Shown here: piece by piece, positions 19,315-29,774 of the stretch
Layout of the letters: each line of letters opens with the position of its first letter
Position numbering within the stretch: position 1 is the first letter of the stretch
Assembly (NCBI RefSeq): GCF_001317355.1
Contig: NZ_LKET01000062.1
Coordinates: forward strand, 1 to 64,000
Source of the DNA: Oxobacter pfennigii
Lineage (GTDB): Bacteria; Bacillota; Clostridia; Clostridiales; Oxobacteraceae
Reading direction: 5' to 3'
DNA length: 64,000 nucleotides
Made by a program: the position numbers and the translations under genes
The notes under the pieces: generated by a model
Told to the model about the DNA's origin: nothing
Database searches by the model: none
What the model saw: only the letters and a program-made list of their open reading frames with translations

Positions 19315-19934
19315 TATACGAACACCTCCTCCACCTTGGATACGGCGTCTTTCGTTATAATAAATTTATCATATTTCAAAATGTCATATACATTCAGGTT
19401 GTTAACCGGAAGTATTGCCACACCTTCTATATTTCTTGCTGACCTGTAAACAGCTTCATCCTTTTCCGGAACAACTATCAAGCCTTTGTTTACATTTAAT
19501 GTCTTTAACATGTCAGCTACTATTTTAGTCTTGGGAGCTTCCATTGCAAGTTCATCAAGAACTATAATGCTGTTATCAGCAACTTTTGATGATAACGCTG
19601 ATTTCATTGCCAGCCTTTTTATCTTCCTGGGAACTGTGTAGCTGTAATCCCTCGGCTTTGGTGCAAACACAACTCCGCCGTGTATCCACTGCGGTGCCCT
19701 TATTGACCCCTGTCTTGCTCTGCCTGTTCCTTTTTGTCTCCAGGGTTTGATTCCTCCTCCGGCAACTTCTGCTCTTGTCAATGCCGACTGAGTTCCCTGT
19801 CTTTTATTGGCTAGCTGCATTTTTACAACCTGATGCATAGCCTCCACATTTACTTCTGCTCCGAAAACGTTTTCTGAAAGTTCTATATCTCCGACCTGTT
19901 GGCCTTTTGTATTATATAAAGCTACTTTAGGCAT
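19314..19934 (-). CDS. rplD: 50S ribosomal protein L4
   Basis: 206 residues, uL4. The extended loop with [22 protein letters not shown] lines the exit tunnel near the L22 hairpin. In gamma-proteobacteria L4 represses its own S10 operon by binding the leader; whether L4 acts on the structured rpsJ leader at 21006-21200 here is unknown. It starts [19 protein letters not shown]. Confidence 0.97.
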   Translation of the reverse strand: MPKVALYNTKGQQVGDIELSENVFGAEVNVEAMHQVVKMQLANKRQGTQSALTRAEVAGGGIKPWRQKGTGRARQGSIRAPQWIHGGVVFAPKPRDYSYTVPRKIKRLAMKSALSSKVADNSIIVLDELAMEAPKTKIVADMLKTLNVNKGLIVVPEKDEAVYRSARNIEGVAILPVNNLNVYDILKYDKFIITKDAVSKVEEVFV

Positions 19935-19958
19935 CGTTCATCCTCCTTTCTATCAAAG

Positions 19959-20591
19959 CTACTTAACTTTAACAGTATCTTTTATAACTACCAAACCCTT
20001 TCTGGGTCCTGGAATTCCGCCTCTGATCAAAATAACATTTTTATCTGTATCAACCTTGACTACTTCAAGATTTTGTACAGTAACATTGGCATTTCCCATA
20101 TGTCCTGGCATCTTCTTGTTTTTGAATGTTCTGGATGGATCTGATGAAGCACCCATGGAACCAACTGCTCTGTGGAATTTTGAGCCGTGAGTTACAGGTC
20201 CCCTGCTTGCATTCCATCTTTTGATAACACCCTGGTATCCTTTACCTTTAGAAATACCGCTGATATCTATTCTTTCACCTACTGTGAAAACATCGGCTTT
20301 AAATACATCACCTACATTGTAGTTTTCTGCATCCTCGGTTCTTAACTCTCTTAAAAATCTCTTAGGAGCCAAGTTGGCCTTTGAGAAATGTCCTTTTAAA
20401 GGCTTGTTAACAAGGTTTTCCCTTATTTCTTCAAAACCTACCTGGATAGCACTGTATCCGTCTTTTTCTACTGTTTTCTTCTGAACAACAACGCATGGTC
20501 CTGCCAGCACAACGGATACGGGTATTACCCTTCCTGCTTCATCGAAAATTTGAGTCATACCGACTTTTCTGCCAATTATCGCTTTTTTCAT
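19959..20591 (-). CDS. rplC: 50S ribosomal protein L3
   Basis: 210 residues, uL3, one of the two proteins that start 50S assembly; its central loop reaches the peptidyl transferase centre. It starts [20 protein letters not shown], and the loop segment [16 protein letters not shown]-like ([14 protein letters not shown]) is intact. It follows rpsJ after an 84-base spacer with small hairpins. Confidence 0.97.
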   Translation of the reverse strand: MKKAIIGRKVGMTQIFDEAGRVIPVSVVLAGPCVVVQKKTVEKDGYSAIQVGFEEIRENLVNKPLKGHFSKANLAPKRFLRELRTEDAENYNVGDVFKADVFTVGERIDISGISKGKGYQGVIKRWNASRGPVTHGSKFHRAVGSMGASSDPSRTFKNKKMPGHMGNANVTVQNLEVVKVDTDKNVILIRGGIPGPRKGLVVIKDTVKVK

Positions 20592-20675
20592 TGTTACACC
20601 TCCTCAACATATTAGCGGATCGCATAAGCGGTCATAATAGCTCGCAGTGGAATCACTATACGAATCTATATTATT

Positions 20676-20984
20676 TTAAAGCTTGATTTCAATATCAACA
20701 CCTGCAGGCAGGTCTAATCTCATAAGAGCATCAACTGTCTTGGGTGTTGGACTCAGTATGTCAATCAGTCTTTTATGAGTCCTGATCTCAAACTGTTCTC
20801 TTGAATCCTTGTATTTGTGTGGTGCCCTAAGGATAGTTATTATATCCTTTTCAGTCGGAAGCGGGATTGGTCCCGAAACCTTAGCACCTGTTTTCTTAGC
20901 TGTGTCAACTATCTTCTCAGCTGACTGATCAAGAACATTGTGATCAAATGCTTTTAATCTGATTCTGATTTTCTGGCTTGCCAT
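20676..20984 (-). CDS. rpsJ: 30S ribosomal protein S10 / antitermination factor NusE
   Basis: 102 residues from [20 protein letters not shown], uS10. Besides its 30S role it acts as NusE, bridging NusB or NusG to RNA polymerase. The [19 protein letters not shown] loop is conserved. GGAGGG is 8 bases before the ATG; a frame from 21005 includes that site. First gene of the S10-spc-alpha supercluster, with its own promoter and leader. Confidence 0.97.
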   Translation of the reverse strand: MASQKIRIRLKAFDHNVLDQSAEKIVDTAKKTGAKVSGPIPLPTEKDIITILRAPHKYKDSREQFEIRTHKRLIDILSPTPKTVDALMRLDLPAGVDIEIKL

Positions 20985-21005
20985 TTTCAATTCCCTCCTT
21001 TTCAT

Positions 21006-21196
21006 CGCACGCTATTAGCTTACGTACGACAACGGGTATCTGTACACTGAACCACGTGTTTCTTACTTCAAAGCAAAAAACAGCGCAGAAATACTCAATA
21101 CCCACGTCGCCCGATTCTTGATTCGGACATTCTCAACAAGAATTACCTGGTTACCCAGCAACCTCTTGTATCATCGCAGTCCTAAAACATCACAAC
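21006..21196 (-). promoter_or_regulatory. Highly structured rpsJ (S10 operon) leader RNA
   Basis: About 190 bases between the promoter and rpsJ. Read on the minus strand it has: CUGG-GUAA-CCAG, a stem with a GNRA tetraloop (21147-21158); a hairpin with seven-base arms ATTCTTG/CAAGAAT (21114-21120 and 21137-21143); and a long-range pairing between 21027-21042 and 21096-21109 (GGGTAT with ATACCC, CGAC with GTCG) enclosing an ACAC/GTGT hairpin. Such order is not expected by chance and suggests an autoregulatory leader. Confidence 0.6.
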
Positions 21197-21202
21197 TCTT
21201 AT

Positions 21203-21231
21203 ATTTTACACTAAAAACTAGAATAATACAA
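21203..21231 (-). promoter_or_regulatory. Promoter of the S10 operon
   Basis: TTGTAT at 21231-21226, 17-base spacer, TAAAAT at 21208-21203, placed after the tuf terminator and before the rpsJ leader. The -35 is weaker than in neighbouring promoters. Confidence 0.65.
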
Positions 21232-21309
21232 GAGTATAGTTTCTTAACACTACTGTTTTTTTATGGTTTTGCCTTATAATTTCCATATTGCAGAAAACTA
21301 TAAAAATTA

Positions 21310-21345
21310 ACAGCAAAAGAAGAGGGGTAACCCCCATCTTCTTCT
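21310..21345 (-). terminator. Terminator of the str operon (first tuf copy)
   Basis: AGAAGA-(T)-GGGG, loop GTTA, CCCC-TCTTCT, then TTTGCTGTTAATTTTT on the minus strand: an interrupted but stable hairpin with a U-rich tail, 14 bases after the tuf stop. The same terminator follows the second tuf. Confidence 0.85.
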
Positions 21346-21358
21346 GCCATATATTAAA

Positions 21359-22555
21359 CTATTTGTCTAATATCTCAGATACAACTCCGGATCCTACTGT
21401 ATGACCGCCTTCACGTATAGCAAATCTTAAGCCTTCTTCCATTGCTATGTTTGTGATAAGCTTGATCTCCATTGTAATGTTGTCTCCAGGCATGCACATT
21501 TCAACTCCTGCTGGAAGCTGCAATGTTCCTGTTACGTCTGTTGTCCTGAAGTAGAACTGTGGCCTGTATCCGTTGAAGAATGGTGTATGCCTTCCGCCTT
21601 CTTCTTTCTTTAATACGTATACCTGGCCCTTGTAATGGCTGTGTGGAAGTATTGAACCAGGTTTGCACAGTACCTGTCCTCTTTCAATTTCATTCCTCTG
21701 CACGCCTCTTAAAAGCGCTCCGATATTGTCTCCTGCCTGTGCCTGGTCAAGGAGCTTTCTGAACATTTCTACTCCTGTTACTACTGTCTTTCTCTTTTCT
21801 TCTGATAAGCCTACTATTTCTACTTCGTCCCCTACTTTTAATATTCCTCTTTCCACTCTTCCTGTTGCAACTGTTCCACGTCCTGTGATTGTGAATACGT
21901 CTTCTACAGGCATTAAGAATGGTTTGTCAACCTGTCTTTCAGGAGTTGGTATATAGCTGTCTACTGCTGCCATTAAATCATGGATGCATTTTGTCGCTTC
22001 AGGATCATCTGCATTCTCTAGTGCTTTCAATGCTGATCCTACGATTATTGGTGTGTCATCGCCCGGGAATTCATATTCGTTTAATAATTCCCTTACTTCC
22101 ATTTCTACCAATTCGATTAATTCAGGGTCATCAACCATATCTGCTTTGTTCAAGAATACTACGATGTATGGTACACCAACCTGACGTGCTAAAAGTATGT
22201 GCTCTCTTGTCTGTGGCATCGGACCGTCTGCTGCTGATACAACAAGGATTGCTCCGTCCATCTGTGCAGCTCCGGTTATCATGTTCTTTACATAGTCAGC
22301 ATGTCCCGGACAGTCAACGTGGGCATAGTGCCTGGTGTCTGTCTGGTATTCTACGTGTGCTGTATTGATTGTAATTCCTCTTTCTTTTTCTTCCGGCGCC
22401 TTGTCTATTTCGTCATATTTTATTGCTTCTGCTCCGCCTGCCTTTGATAAAACAAATGTTATTGCTGCTGTTAATGTTGTCTTACCATGGTCTACGTGTC
22501 CTATTGTTCCAATATTTACATGGGGCTTATTTCTCTCAAATTTTGCCTTTGCCAT
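21359..22555 (-). CDS. tuf: Elongation factor Tu (copy 1)
   Basis: 398 residues. Delivers aminoacyl-tRNA to the A site as a GTP complex. The G domain (about 1-205) has G1 [10 protein letters not shown]3 [13 protein letters not shown]4 NKAD and G5 SALK; domains II and III follow. The protein is identical to that of copy 2. It is the last gene of the str operon, 41 bases after fusA, with AAGGAGG upstream and a terminator downstream. Confidence 0.98.
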   Translation of the reverse strand: MAKAKFERNKPHVNIGTIGHVDHGKTTLTAAITFVLSKAGGAEAIKYDEIDKAPEEKERGITINTAHVEYQTDTRHYAHVDCPGHADYVKNMITGAAQMDGAILVVSAADGPMPQTREHILLARQVGVPYIVVFLNKADMVDDPELIELVEMEVRELLNEYEFPGDDTPIIVGSALKALENADDPEATKCIHDLMAAVDSYIPTPERQVDKPFLMPVEDVFTITGRGTVATGRVERGILKVGDEVEIVGLSEEKRKTVVTGVEMFRKLLDQAQAGDNIGALLRGVQRNEIERGQVLCKPGSILPHSHYKGQVYVLKKEEGGRHTPFFNGYRPQFYFRTTDVTGTLQLPAGVEMCMPGDNITMEIKLITNIAMEEGLRFAIREGGHTVGSGVVSEILDK

Positions 22556-22595
22556 TTCTTTTTCCTCCTTTACATCAAAACCGATATTCTAATTC

Positions 22596-24665
22596 TTATT
22601 TGGCGCCTAGTACGGCGTCAGCTATATTTTTAGGCACTTCTTCATAATAGTCGAAGAGCATTGTGTAGGTTCCTCTTCCCTGAGTCCTGGACCTTAATGT
22701 AGTTGCATAACCGAACATTTCTGCAAGAGGTACGAATGCCCTTATTACCTGAGCACCTGCCCTTGCTTCCATACCTTCGATTCTGCCCCTCCTTGAGTTT
22801 AAGTCACCGATTACGTCTCCCATATAATCTTCGGGAACAGTAACTTCAACCTTCATTATAGGTTCAACAAGTACCGGGTCTGCTTTTGCCATACCATCTT
22901 TAAATGCCATGGAACCTGCTATCTTAAATGCCATTTCAGATGAGTCAACTTCATGGTATGATCCATCTACTAAGGAAACCTTGACATCCACAACGGGGTA
23001 GCCTCCAAGAACACCATTATCCATAGCACCCTGGATACCTGCATCAACTGCCGGTATGTATTCCTTAGGAATAACACCGCCCACGATCTTGTTAACAAAC
23101 TCGTAGCCTGTTCCTCTTTCCTTTGGTTCAAGCTCAAGCCATACATGGCCGAATTGACCTCGTCCGCCGGACTGTCTGACGAATTTACCTTCAATCTTAG
23201 TGTGTTTTCTGATAGTTTCCTTGTAAGCAACCTGAGGCTTACCAACATTGGCTTCCACCTTGAACTCTCTCATAAGTCTGTCAACTATGATTTCAAGATG
23301 CAATTCACCCATACCTGCAATAATCGTCTGCCCCGTTTCCTGGTCGGTATAAGTTTTAAATGTCGGATCTTCTTCAGCAAGCTTTGACAAGGCTATACCC
23401 ATTTTTTCCTGGGCTGCCTTTGTCTTAGGTTCAATGGCTACCCTGATAACTGGTTCGGGGAATTCCATTGATTCCAATATTATTATCTTATCTTCCATGC
23501 AAAGGGTATCACCTGTTGTGGTGTCCTTTAATCCAACCGCAGCTGCTATATCACCTGTCCTGACTTCCTCAATCTCTTCCCTATGGTTTGCATGCATCTT
23601 AAGGATACGTCCGAATCTTTCCCTCTTGTTTTTAGTAGAGTTAAATACATAAGATCCGGAACTTGTAACACCTGAGTATACTCTAAAGAATGCCAGTTTA
23701 CCAACATATGGGTCGGTCATGATCTTGAATGCCAAAGCTGAGAATGGTTCTTCATCACTTGCCGGAATTTCTATTTCCTCCTGGGTTGCAGGGTCTATAC
23801 CTTTTACAGGCGGAATATCCACCGGTGAAGGCATGTAAGCGATAACTGCATCCAAAAGAGACTGAACGCCCTTGTTCCTGTAGGAAGAACCACAGGTAAC
23901 AGGAGTCATTTTATTGTCTATTGTAGCCTGCCTTATCCCTCTAACAACTTCCTCTTCCGTTAATTCTTCACCTTCAAGGTATTTCATCATCAGCTCTTCG
24001 TCTTGTTCAGCAACAGCTTCTATAAGCTTCAATCTATATTCTTCAGCTAAATCTTTTAATTCATCAGGGATTTGAGTTTCCTCACTTCTTGTTCCAAGTT
24101 CATCGGTATATAGTATTGCAGCATTCTTTACAAGGTCTATAATACCGCTGAAGGTATCTTCTTTACCTATAGGAAGCTGAATTGGAATTGCATTGGCACG
24201 GAGTCTTTCCTTCATCATGTCTACCACTCTGAAGAAGTCCGCGCCCATTATATCCATTTTATTTACAAACGCTATACGAGGAACACTATATTTGTCAGCC
24301 TGTCTCCAGACTGCCTCAGACTGAGGCTCAACCCCACCTTTAGCACAGAAAACTGCGACTGAACCATCGAGAACACGAAGTGACCTTTCAACTTCTACTG
24401 TGAAATCTACGTGCCCTGGCGTATCAATGATGTTTATAACATGCTCTTTCCATTGAGCCGTTGTAGCTGCAGAAGTTATAGTAATACCTCTCTCCTGCTC
24501 CTGAACCATCCAGTCCATTGTAGCCGCTCCATCATGTACCTCGCCTAATTTGTGTGTTCTTCCGGTATAGAACAGGATTCTTTCAGTCGTTGTAGTTTTC
24601 CCTGCATCTATATGAGCCATTATTCCAATATTTCTTACTTTCTGTAACGGAAACTGCCTAGGCAC
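22596..24665 (-). CDS. fusA: Elongation factor G
   Basis: 689 residues, translocase GTPase. G1 is [16 protein letters not shown]2/G3 are [12 protein letters not shown] and [21 protein letters not shown], and G4 is NKMD. Domains II-V follow; domain IV carries the tip loop near [12 protein letters not shown]. Length and motifs fit the housekeeping EF-G1, not a tetracycline-protection paralogue. It lies between rpsG and tuf in the str operon. Confidence 0.98.
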   Translation of the reverse strand: MPRQFPLQKVRNIGIMAHIDAGKTTTTERILFYTGRTHKLGEVHDGAATMDWMVQEQERGITITSAATTAQWKEHVINIIDTPGHVDFTVEVERSLRVLDGSVAVFCAKGGVEPQSEAVWRQADKYSVPRIAFVNKMDIMGADFFRVVDMMKERLRANAIPIQLPIGKEDTFSGIIDLVKNAAILYTDELGTRSEETQIPDELKDLAEEYRLKLIEAVAEQDEELMMKYLEGEELTEEEVVRGIRQATIDNKMTPVTCGSSYRNKGVQSLLDAVIAYMPSPVDIPPVKGIDPATQEEIEIPASDEEPFSALAFKIMTDPYVGKLAFFRVYSGVTSSGSYVFNSTKNKRERFGRILKMHANHREEIEEVRTGDIAAAVGLKDTTTGDTLCMEDKIIILESMEFPEPVIRVAIEPKTKAAQEKMGIALSKLAEEDPTFKTYTDQETGQTIIAGMGELHLEIIVDRLMREFKVEANVGKPQVAYKETIRKHTKIEGKFVRQSGGRGQFGHVWLELEPKERGTGYEFVNKIVGGVIPKEYIPAVDAGIQGAMDNGVLGGYPVVDVKVSLVDGSYHEVDSSEMAFKIAGSMAFKDGMAKADPVLVEPIMKVEVTVPEDYMGDVIGDLNSRRGRIEGMEARAGAQVIRAFVPLAEMFGYATTLRSRTQGRGTYTMLFDYYEEVPKNIADAVLGAK

Positions 24666-24765
24666 AGTAATCCTCCTCTCATATTAAAATCACTATTTAT
24701 AGTTCCCAAAAAATTCAGTAAATAGTATAAAATTCTGCACAAAGATGTAGATTTATGATACTAAA

Positions 24766-25266
<501 letters not shown>

Positions 25267-25365
25267 TCATCGGTACTCGGCAGTATTTCTGCCGTCAGTG
25301 CTCAGTACTTTAGCAAATATATATATAAAATGCTTGCCTTATACATAAGCACTTGTTTTATTCAA

Positions 25366-25743
25366 TTATTTTTTCTTTGCTCTCTTGGCACCGTATTTGG
25401 ACCTTCCCTGCTTTCTGTTAGCAACACCTGCTGCATCCAAAGTACCTCTTACTATATGATACCTTACACCAGGCAGATCCTTAACTCTTCCACCTCTTAT
25501 AAGAACAACGGAGTGTTCCTGAAGATTGTGTCCGATACCGGGAATGTATGCAGTTACTTCTGTTTGATTAGTAAGTCTAACCCTGGCAATTTTTCTTAAA
25601 GCTGAGTTAGGTTTCTTAGGGGTTGTTGTTTTAACAACTGTGCATACGCCTCTTTTTTGAGGACACTCTTTGAGAGCCGGAGCAGTAGATTTCTGAGTAA
25701 CTTTTTCTCTGCCGCGCCTTACCAATTGGTTAATAGTTGGCAT
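25366..25743 (-). CDS. rpsL: 30S ribosomal protein S12
   Basis: 125 residues from [20 protein letters not shown], uS12, which monitors decoding. AAGGAGGTG precedes this ATG; the frame from 25767 includes it. The lysines in [13 protein letters not shown] and [13 protein letters not shown], where streptomycin-resistance substitutions arise, are the sensitive type. The conserved aspartate after the second lysine (a methylthiolation site in some bacteria) is present. Confidence 0.97.
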   Translation of the reverse strand: MPTINQLVRRGREKVTQKSTAPALKECPQKRGVCTVVKTTTPKKPNSALRKIARVRLTNQTEVTAYIPGIGHNLQEHSVVLIRGGRVKDLPGVRYHIVRGTLDAAGVANRKQGRSKYGAKRAKKK

Positions 25744-25763
25744 TAGTACACCTCCTTTCAAAA

Positions 25764-26006
25764 TCATTCATTTATTAATGCCGCGGTTGCAGCACCAACA
25801 TCAATACCACACATATATCCTAATTCTTTCATGGAATTTACAAATATAGGTTCTACATTGTTTTGCCTGCATAGTTCTTCTATGGGCTGTATAATTTTAT
25901 GGTCGGCGTCTTTTGCAAGATATACGCTTATCACTTTACCGATTTTGATGTATTTACAGGTCTGTTTTACACCTACAACCTTTTTACCTTGAAGCCTGGT
26001 AATCAT
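25764..26006 (-). CDS. L7Ae-family RNA-binding protein (YbxF/RplGB-like)
   Basis: 80 residues from ATG at 26006; a TTG two codons earlier is the alternative but lies too close to the AAGGATGG ribosome binding site. The L7Ae/L30e fold is seen in [28 protein letters not shown]-type N-terminal sequence and the C-terminal [13 protein letters not shown]. The family binds kink-turn RNAs, and the gene lies before rpsL in most Firmicutes. Its cellular role is not settled. Confidence 0.9.
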   Translation of the reverse strand: MITRLQGKKVVGVKQTCKYIKIGKVISVYLAKDADHKIIQPIEELCRQNNVEPIFVNSMKELGYMCGIDVGAATAALINE

Positions 26007-26072
26007 AAACAATCCATCCTTTCCCTAATAACAATCTTTTAAAATGAATCAGGGATAAAATTCACAGCAGTA

Positions 26073-26094
26073 AACCCCCCTTATAAGGGAGGTT
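26073..26094 (-). promoter_or_regulatory. Hairpin in the leader of the str operon
   Basis: AACCTCCC-TTATAA-GGGGGGTT on the minus strand (eight pairs, one G-U), between the promoter at 26129-26157 and the L7Ae gene. There is no U-tract after it, so it is more likely a regulatory or stabilising structure than a terminator. Confidence 0.5.
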
Positions 26095-26128
26095 ATCTGC
26101 ATATCTTCCAAAAAATCATACATTCAGT

Positions 26129-26157
26129 ATTTTAGCATCATAAATTGTCAATGTCAA
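26129..26157 (-). promoter_or_regulatory. Promoter of the str operon (L7Ae gene, rpsL, rpsG, fusA, tuf)
   Basis: TTGACA at 26157-26152, 17-base spacer, TAAAAT at 26134-26129. A second TTGACA begins within the spacer directly behind the first. It lies just after rpoC, so the str operon does not depend only on read-through from rpoBC. Confidence 0.87.
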
Positions 26158-26222
26158 CCTGTTGTTAATTTCCAGGCGATTCTTAAGTTTAATTGCAAAG
26201 AACATTCATGCTGTAAAATTTC

Positions 26223-29200
26223 CTACAGCAAGGTATCTTCTTCAGATTTGGTATGAACTGCCACAGTCCTGTACCTTGCCATACCGGTGCCGGCAGGAAT
26301 GAGCTTACCTATGATCACATTCTCCTTTAATCCTACAAGGGGGTCTACCTTACCCTTTATTGCAGCATCTGTCAGTACTCTTGTCGTTTCCTGGAAGGAT
26401 GCGGCTGACAGGAAGGAGTCTGTTGCAAGGGATGCCTTGGTTATTCCAAGTAAAATAACCTTGCCCGTTGCTTTTTTCAGCCCTGCTTCTTCGGCCTTAG
26501 CGTTTTCTTCTTCGAATTCAAATATATCTACCAATCCGCCGGAGAGCATATCGGTATCGCCGGGATCTTCTATTTTTATCTTTCTTAGCATGTTCCTTAC
26601 GATTACTTCTATATGTTTATCGTTTATATCAACACCCTGTATCCTATAAACTTTTTGTACTTCAGACAAGAGATAAATTCTTACGCCGTCAACTCCCTTG
26701 ATGGCCAGTATATCATGAGGATTTACAGAGCCCTCAGTCAGTTCATCGCCAGCTTCAACCACAGTGCCATCATTAACCCTAAGCCTTGAGCCATAAGGGA
26801 TCTGATAGGTTTTTGATTCTCCGCCTTCTGAAGTTACGATGATTTCTCTCTTCTTCTTATTTTCATTTACCTTTACTGTACCTGATATTTCGGAAATTGT
26901 TGCAAGCCCCTTTGGCTTCCTTGCCTCGAAAAGCTCCTCAACCCTTGGAAGACCCTGGGTTATGTCGGCACCGGCAACACCGCCTGTATGGAATGTTCTC
27001 ATTGTAAGCTGTGTACCCGGCTCACCTATAGCCTGGGCTGCAATTATACCTACCGCTTCACCGATGTATGCCTTTTCGCCAGTTGCCATGTTCATTCCGT
27101 AGCATTTCGAACATATACCGTATCTGGTTCTACAGGATGTTACAGTTCTTATATTAACTTTTTCTATATTTGCATTTATAATCTTTGTAGCTATTTCATC
27201 CGTAAGATATTCATTCTTGCCTATGATAAGCTCACCGGTTTCAGGATGTACAACCTCAAGAGCCGTATACCTTCCCACCAGCCTATCGTGGAGGCTTTCT
27301 ATAACTTCATTGCCTTCCCTTATCTCGCTTACCCACACTCCCTGGTCTGTTCCGCAGTCTTCTTCCCTTATTATAACGTCCTGGCTTATATCAACCAGCC
27401 TTCTTGTCAAATATCCGGAGTCAGCAGTTCTAAGCGCCGTATCTGCAAGACCTTTTCTGGCTCCGTGGGTTGATATAAAGTATTCAAGCACGTTTAAGCC
27501 TTCACGGAAGCTTGCTTTTATAGGAAGCTCAATAATCTTACCTGATGGATTTGCCATCAATCCCCTCATTCCGCACAGCTGTCTTATCTGGTTCTTAGAA
27601 CCCCTGGCTCCTGAGTTAGCCATCATATATATAGGATTGAATCTGTCCAGGTTCTTCATAAGAGCGTCGGTTACCGAGTCAGTTGTCTCAGTCCATTTAG
27701 AGATAACTTTTTCATACCTTTCCTCTTCAGATATAAGACCCCTTCTAAACATTTTCTCTATCTTATCTATATCGGAATCAGCCTGGGAAAGAAGTTTTTC
27801 CTTCTCATCAGGAATTATCATATCCGATACCGATACCGTAACAGCACCGATTGTTGAGAAATGATATCCCAGAGATTTGATATTATCAAGCATAATAGCA
27901 GTCTTTGTAGGTCCGTTAACTTTATAGCACCTGTCTATTATCCTTCCCAAATTCTTCTTATCTACCAGGAAATCAACTTCAAGATCGCATACATGGTCAG
28001 GATTTGATCTATCTACAAAGCCCAAATCCTGAGATATGGCTTCATTGAACATCAATTTTCCCGGAGTTGCATTTATAATCTTGGTATATGTTTTTCCTTC
28101 ATATTCTTTTGTAACCCTTACCTTGATAGAAGCATGGAGTCCCACTTCTTTCAAATTGTAAGCCATTATTACTTCATCGATGGAAGAGAAAACCTTGTTT
28201 TCCCCAATCTCCCCTTCTTTATCGATGGTCAGGTAATATGAACCGAGAACCATATCCTGAGTAGGAACTACTACAGGCTTACCGTCCTGGGGTTTTAATA
28301 TGTTATTTGCAGCAAGCATTAAAAACCTTGCTTCAGCCTGAGCTTCAACCGACAAGGGCACGTGAACGGCCATCTGGTCTCCGTCGAAGTCAGCGTTATA
28401 TGCAGTACACACCAAAGGATGGAGTTTTATTGCTCTTCCCTCTACAAGAATAGGCTGGAATGCCTGTATTCCAAGTCTATGTAAGGTAGGAGCACGGTTA
28501 AGGAGTACCGGATGATCCTTAATAACATCCTCTAATACATCCCATACTTCGGGTTTAATCCTTTCAACCATTCTCTTTGCACTCTTAATGTTATGAGCAT
28601 AGCCTTCTTCCACCAGTTTTTTCATAACAAAGGGTTTAAAGAGCTCAAGCGCCATTTCTTTGGGAAGTCCGCACTGATACATTTTAAGTTCCGGTCCGAC
28701 AACTATAACAGAACGGCCTGAATAGTCAACACGTTTTCCCAAGAGGTTCTGCCTGAATCTTCCCTGCTTTCCTTTCAGCATATCAGACAGGGATTTTAGC
28801 GGCCTGTTTCCCGGCCCTGTTACCGGTCTTCCGCGCCTGCCGTTATCTATCAGGGCATCCACCGCTTCCTGAAGCATCCTCTTTTCATTTCTGACAATGA
28901 TATCCGGAGCCTGTAAATCCAGAAGCCTTTTTAATCTGTTATTTCTGTTGATAACTCTTCTGTATAAATCGTTAAGGTCTGAAGTGGCAAACCTTCCTCC
29001 GTCCAATTGAACCATCGGCCTTAAATCCGGCGGAATTACGGGAATTACATCTAAAACCATCCACTCAGGAAGGTTTCCGGACTTTCTGAAGGCTTCAACC
29101 ACTTCCAGCCTCTTTATGCTCCTCACCCTTTTTTGACCCGAGCTGGTTTTTAAATCATCCCTCAATTCCTTACTCAACTTCTCTAAGTCTATTTCTCTCA

Positions 29201-29738
29201 ATAATTCCTTTATAGACTCGGCGCCCATACCTGCATGGAAACTGCTCAGACCGTACTTTTCCTGAGCTTCCCTAAATTCCTTGTCAGTTAAAAGCTGCTT
29301 TTTGGCAAGGGGTGTGGTGCCTGTATCTATTACAACATAAGCTGCAAAATAGAGGACCTTCTCTAAAGCCCGGGGCGACATATCCAGTATAAGGCCCATC
29401 CTTGAAGGAATTCCTTTGAAATACCATATGTGCGAGACAGGGGCTGCCAGCTCAATATGACCCATTCTTTCACGTCTGACCTTTGATTTTGTTACCTCAA
29501 CACCGCAGCGGTCACATACTATTCCTTTATACCTTACTCTTTTATATTTACCGCAGTGGCATTCCCAGTCTTTCTGCGGTCCAAATATCCTCTCACAGAA
29601 CAACCCATCCTTTTCCGGCTTTAATGTCCTGTAGTTGATGGTTTCTGGTTTCTTAACTTCTCCCTTTGACCATTCCCTGACTTTCTCAGGAGATGCAAGG
29701 CCTATTTGTATGGAATCAAAATAGTTTAACTCAAACAA
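26223..29738 (-). CDS. rpoC: RNA polymerase beta' subunit
   Basis: 1171 residues, the compact Firmicutes length without the large proteobacterial insertion. The N-terminal zinc ribbon is CHCGKY...CDRCG (residues about 60-78), the catalytic Mg-binding loop is [12 protein letters not shown], the second zinc site is [13 protein letters not shown], and the trigger loop region ([21 protein letters not shown]) is intact. It follows rpoB after 36 bases and shares its promoter. No clear terminator follows its stop. Confidence 0.98.
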   Translation of the reverse strand: MFELNYFDSIQIGLASPEKVREWSKGEVKKPETINYRTLKPEKDGLFCERIFGPQKDWECHCGKYKRVRYKGIVCDRCGVEVTKSKVRRERMGHIELAAPVSHIWYFKGIPSRMGLILDMSPRALEKVLYFAAYVVIDTGTTPLAKKQLLTDKEFREAQEKYGLSSFHAGMGAESIKELLREIDLEKLSKELRDDLKTSSGQKRVRSIKRLEVVEAFRKSGNLPEWMVLDVIPVIPPDLRPMVQLDGGRFATSDLNDLYRRVINRNNRLKRLLDLQAPDIIVRNEKRMLQEAVDALIDNGRRGRPVTGPGNRPLKSLSDMLKGKQGRFRQNLLGKRVDYSGRSVIVVGPELKMYQCGLPKEMALELFKPFVMKKLVEEGYAHNIKSAKRMVERIKPEVWDVLEDVIKDHPVLLNRAPTLHRLGIQAFQPILVEGRAIKLHPLVCTAYNADFDGDQMAVHVPLSVEAQAEARFLMLAANNILKPQDGKPVVVPTQDMVLGSYYLTIDKEGEIGENKVFSSIDEVIMAYNLKEVGLHASIKVRVTKEYEGKTYTKIINATPGKLMFNEAISQDLGFVDRSNPDHVCDLEVDFLVDKKNLGRIIDRCYKVNGPTKTAIMLDNIKSLGYHFSTIGAVTVSVSDMIIPDEKEKLLSQADSDIDKIEKMFRRGLISEEERYEKVISKWTETTDSVTDALMKNLDRFNPIYMMANSGARGSKNQIRQLCGMRGLMANPSGKIIELPIKASFREGLNVLEYFISTHGARKGLADTALRTADSGYLTRRLVDISQDVIIREEDCGTDQGVWVSEIREGNEVIESLHDRLVGRYTALEVVHPETGELIIGKNEYLTDEIATKIINANIEKVNIRTVTSCRTRYGICSKCYGMNMATGEKAYIGEAVGIIAAQAIGEPGTQLTMRTFHTGGVAGADITQGLPRVEELFEARKPKGLATISEISGTVKVNENKKKREIIVTSEGGESKTYQIPYGSRLRVNDGTVVEAGDELTEGSVNPHDILAIKGVDGVRIYLLSEVQKVYRIQGVDINDKHIEVIVRNMLRKIKIEDPGDTDMLSGGLVDIFEFEEENAKAEEAGLKKATGKVILLGITKASLATDSFLSAASFQETTRVLTDAAIKGKVDPLVGLKENVIIGKLIPAGTGMARYRTVAVHTKSEEDTLL

Positions 29739-29774
29739 GGGGACATCCTCCCTTCACTTTATAAAGTTGTGTAC

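Larger units (their letters stand above)
21307..22570 (-). repeat. 1264-bp direct repeat, copy 1 (tuf plus terminator)
   Basis: Sequence from the terminator to the ribosome binding site of tuf is identical, as far as I can read, to 37501-38764 (offset 16194). Identity stops abruptly at both ends (a/t at the left, t/a at the right), which marks the limits of gene conversion or a duplication. Confidence 0.93.

Noticed and set aside
21919-22368. 149-codon plus-strand open frame within tuf (also at 38113-38562)
   Set aside because: It is a shadow of the tuf coding strand, repeated only because the two tuf copies are identical; no promoter or ribosome binding site.
26209-26230. Hairpin GCTGTA/TACAGC over the rpoC stop as a terminator
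   Set aside because: No U-tract follows, and it includes the stop codon itself; likely chance or weak.
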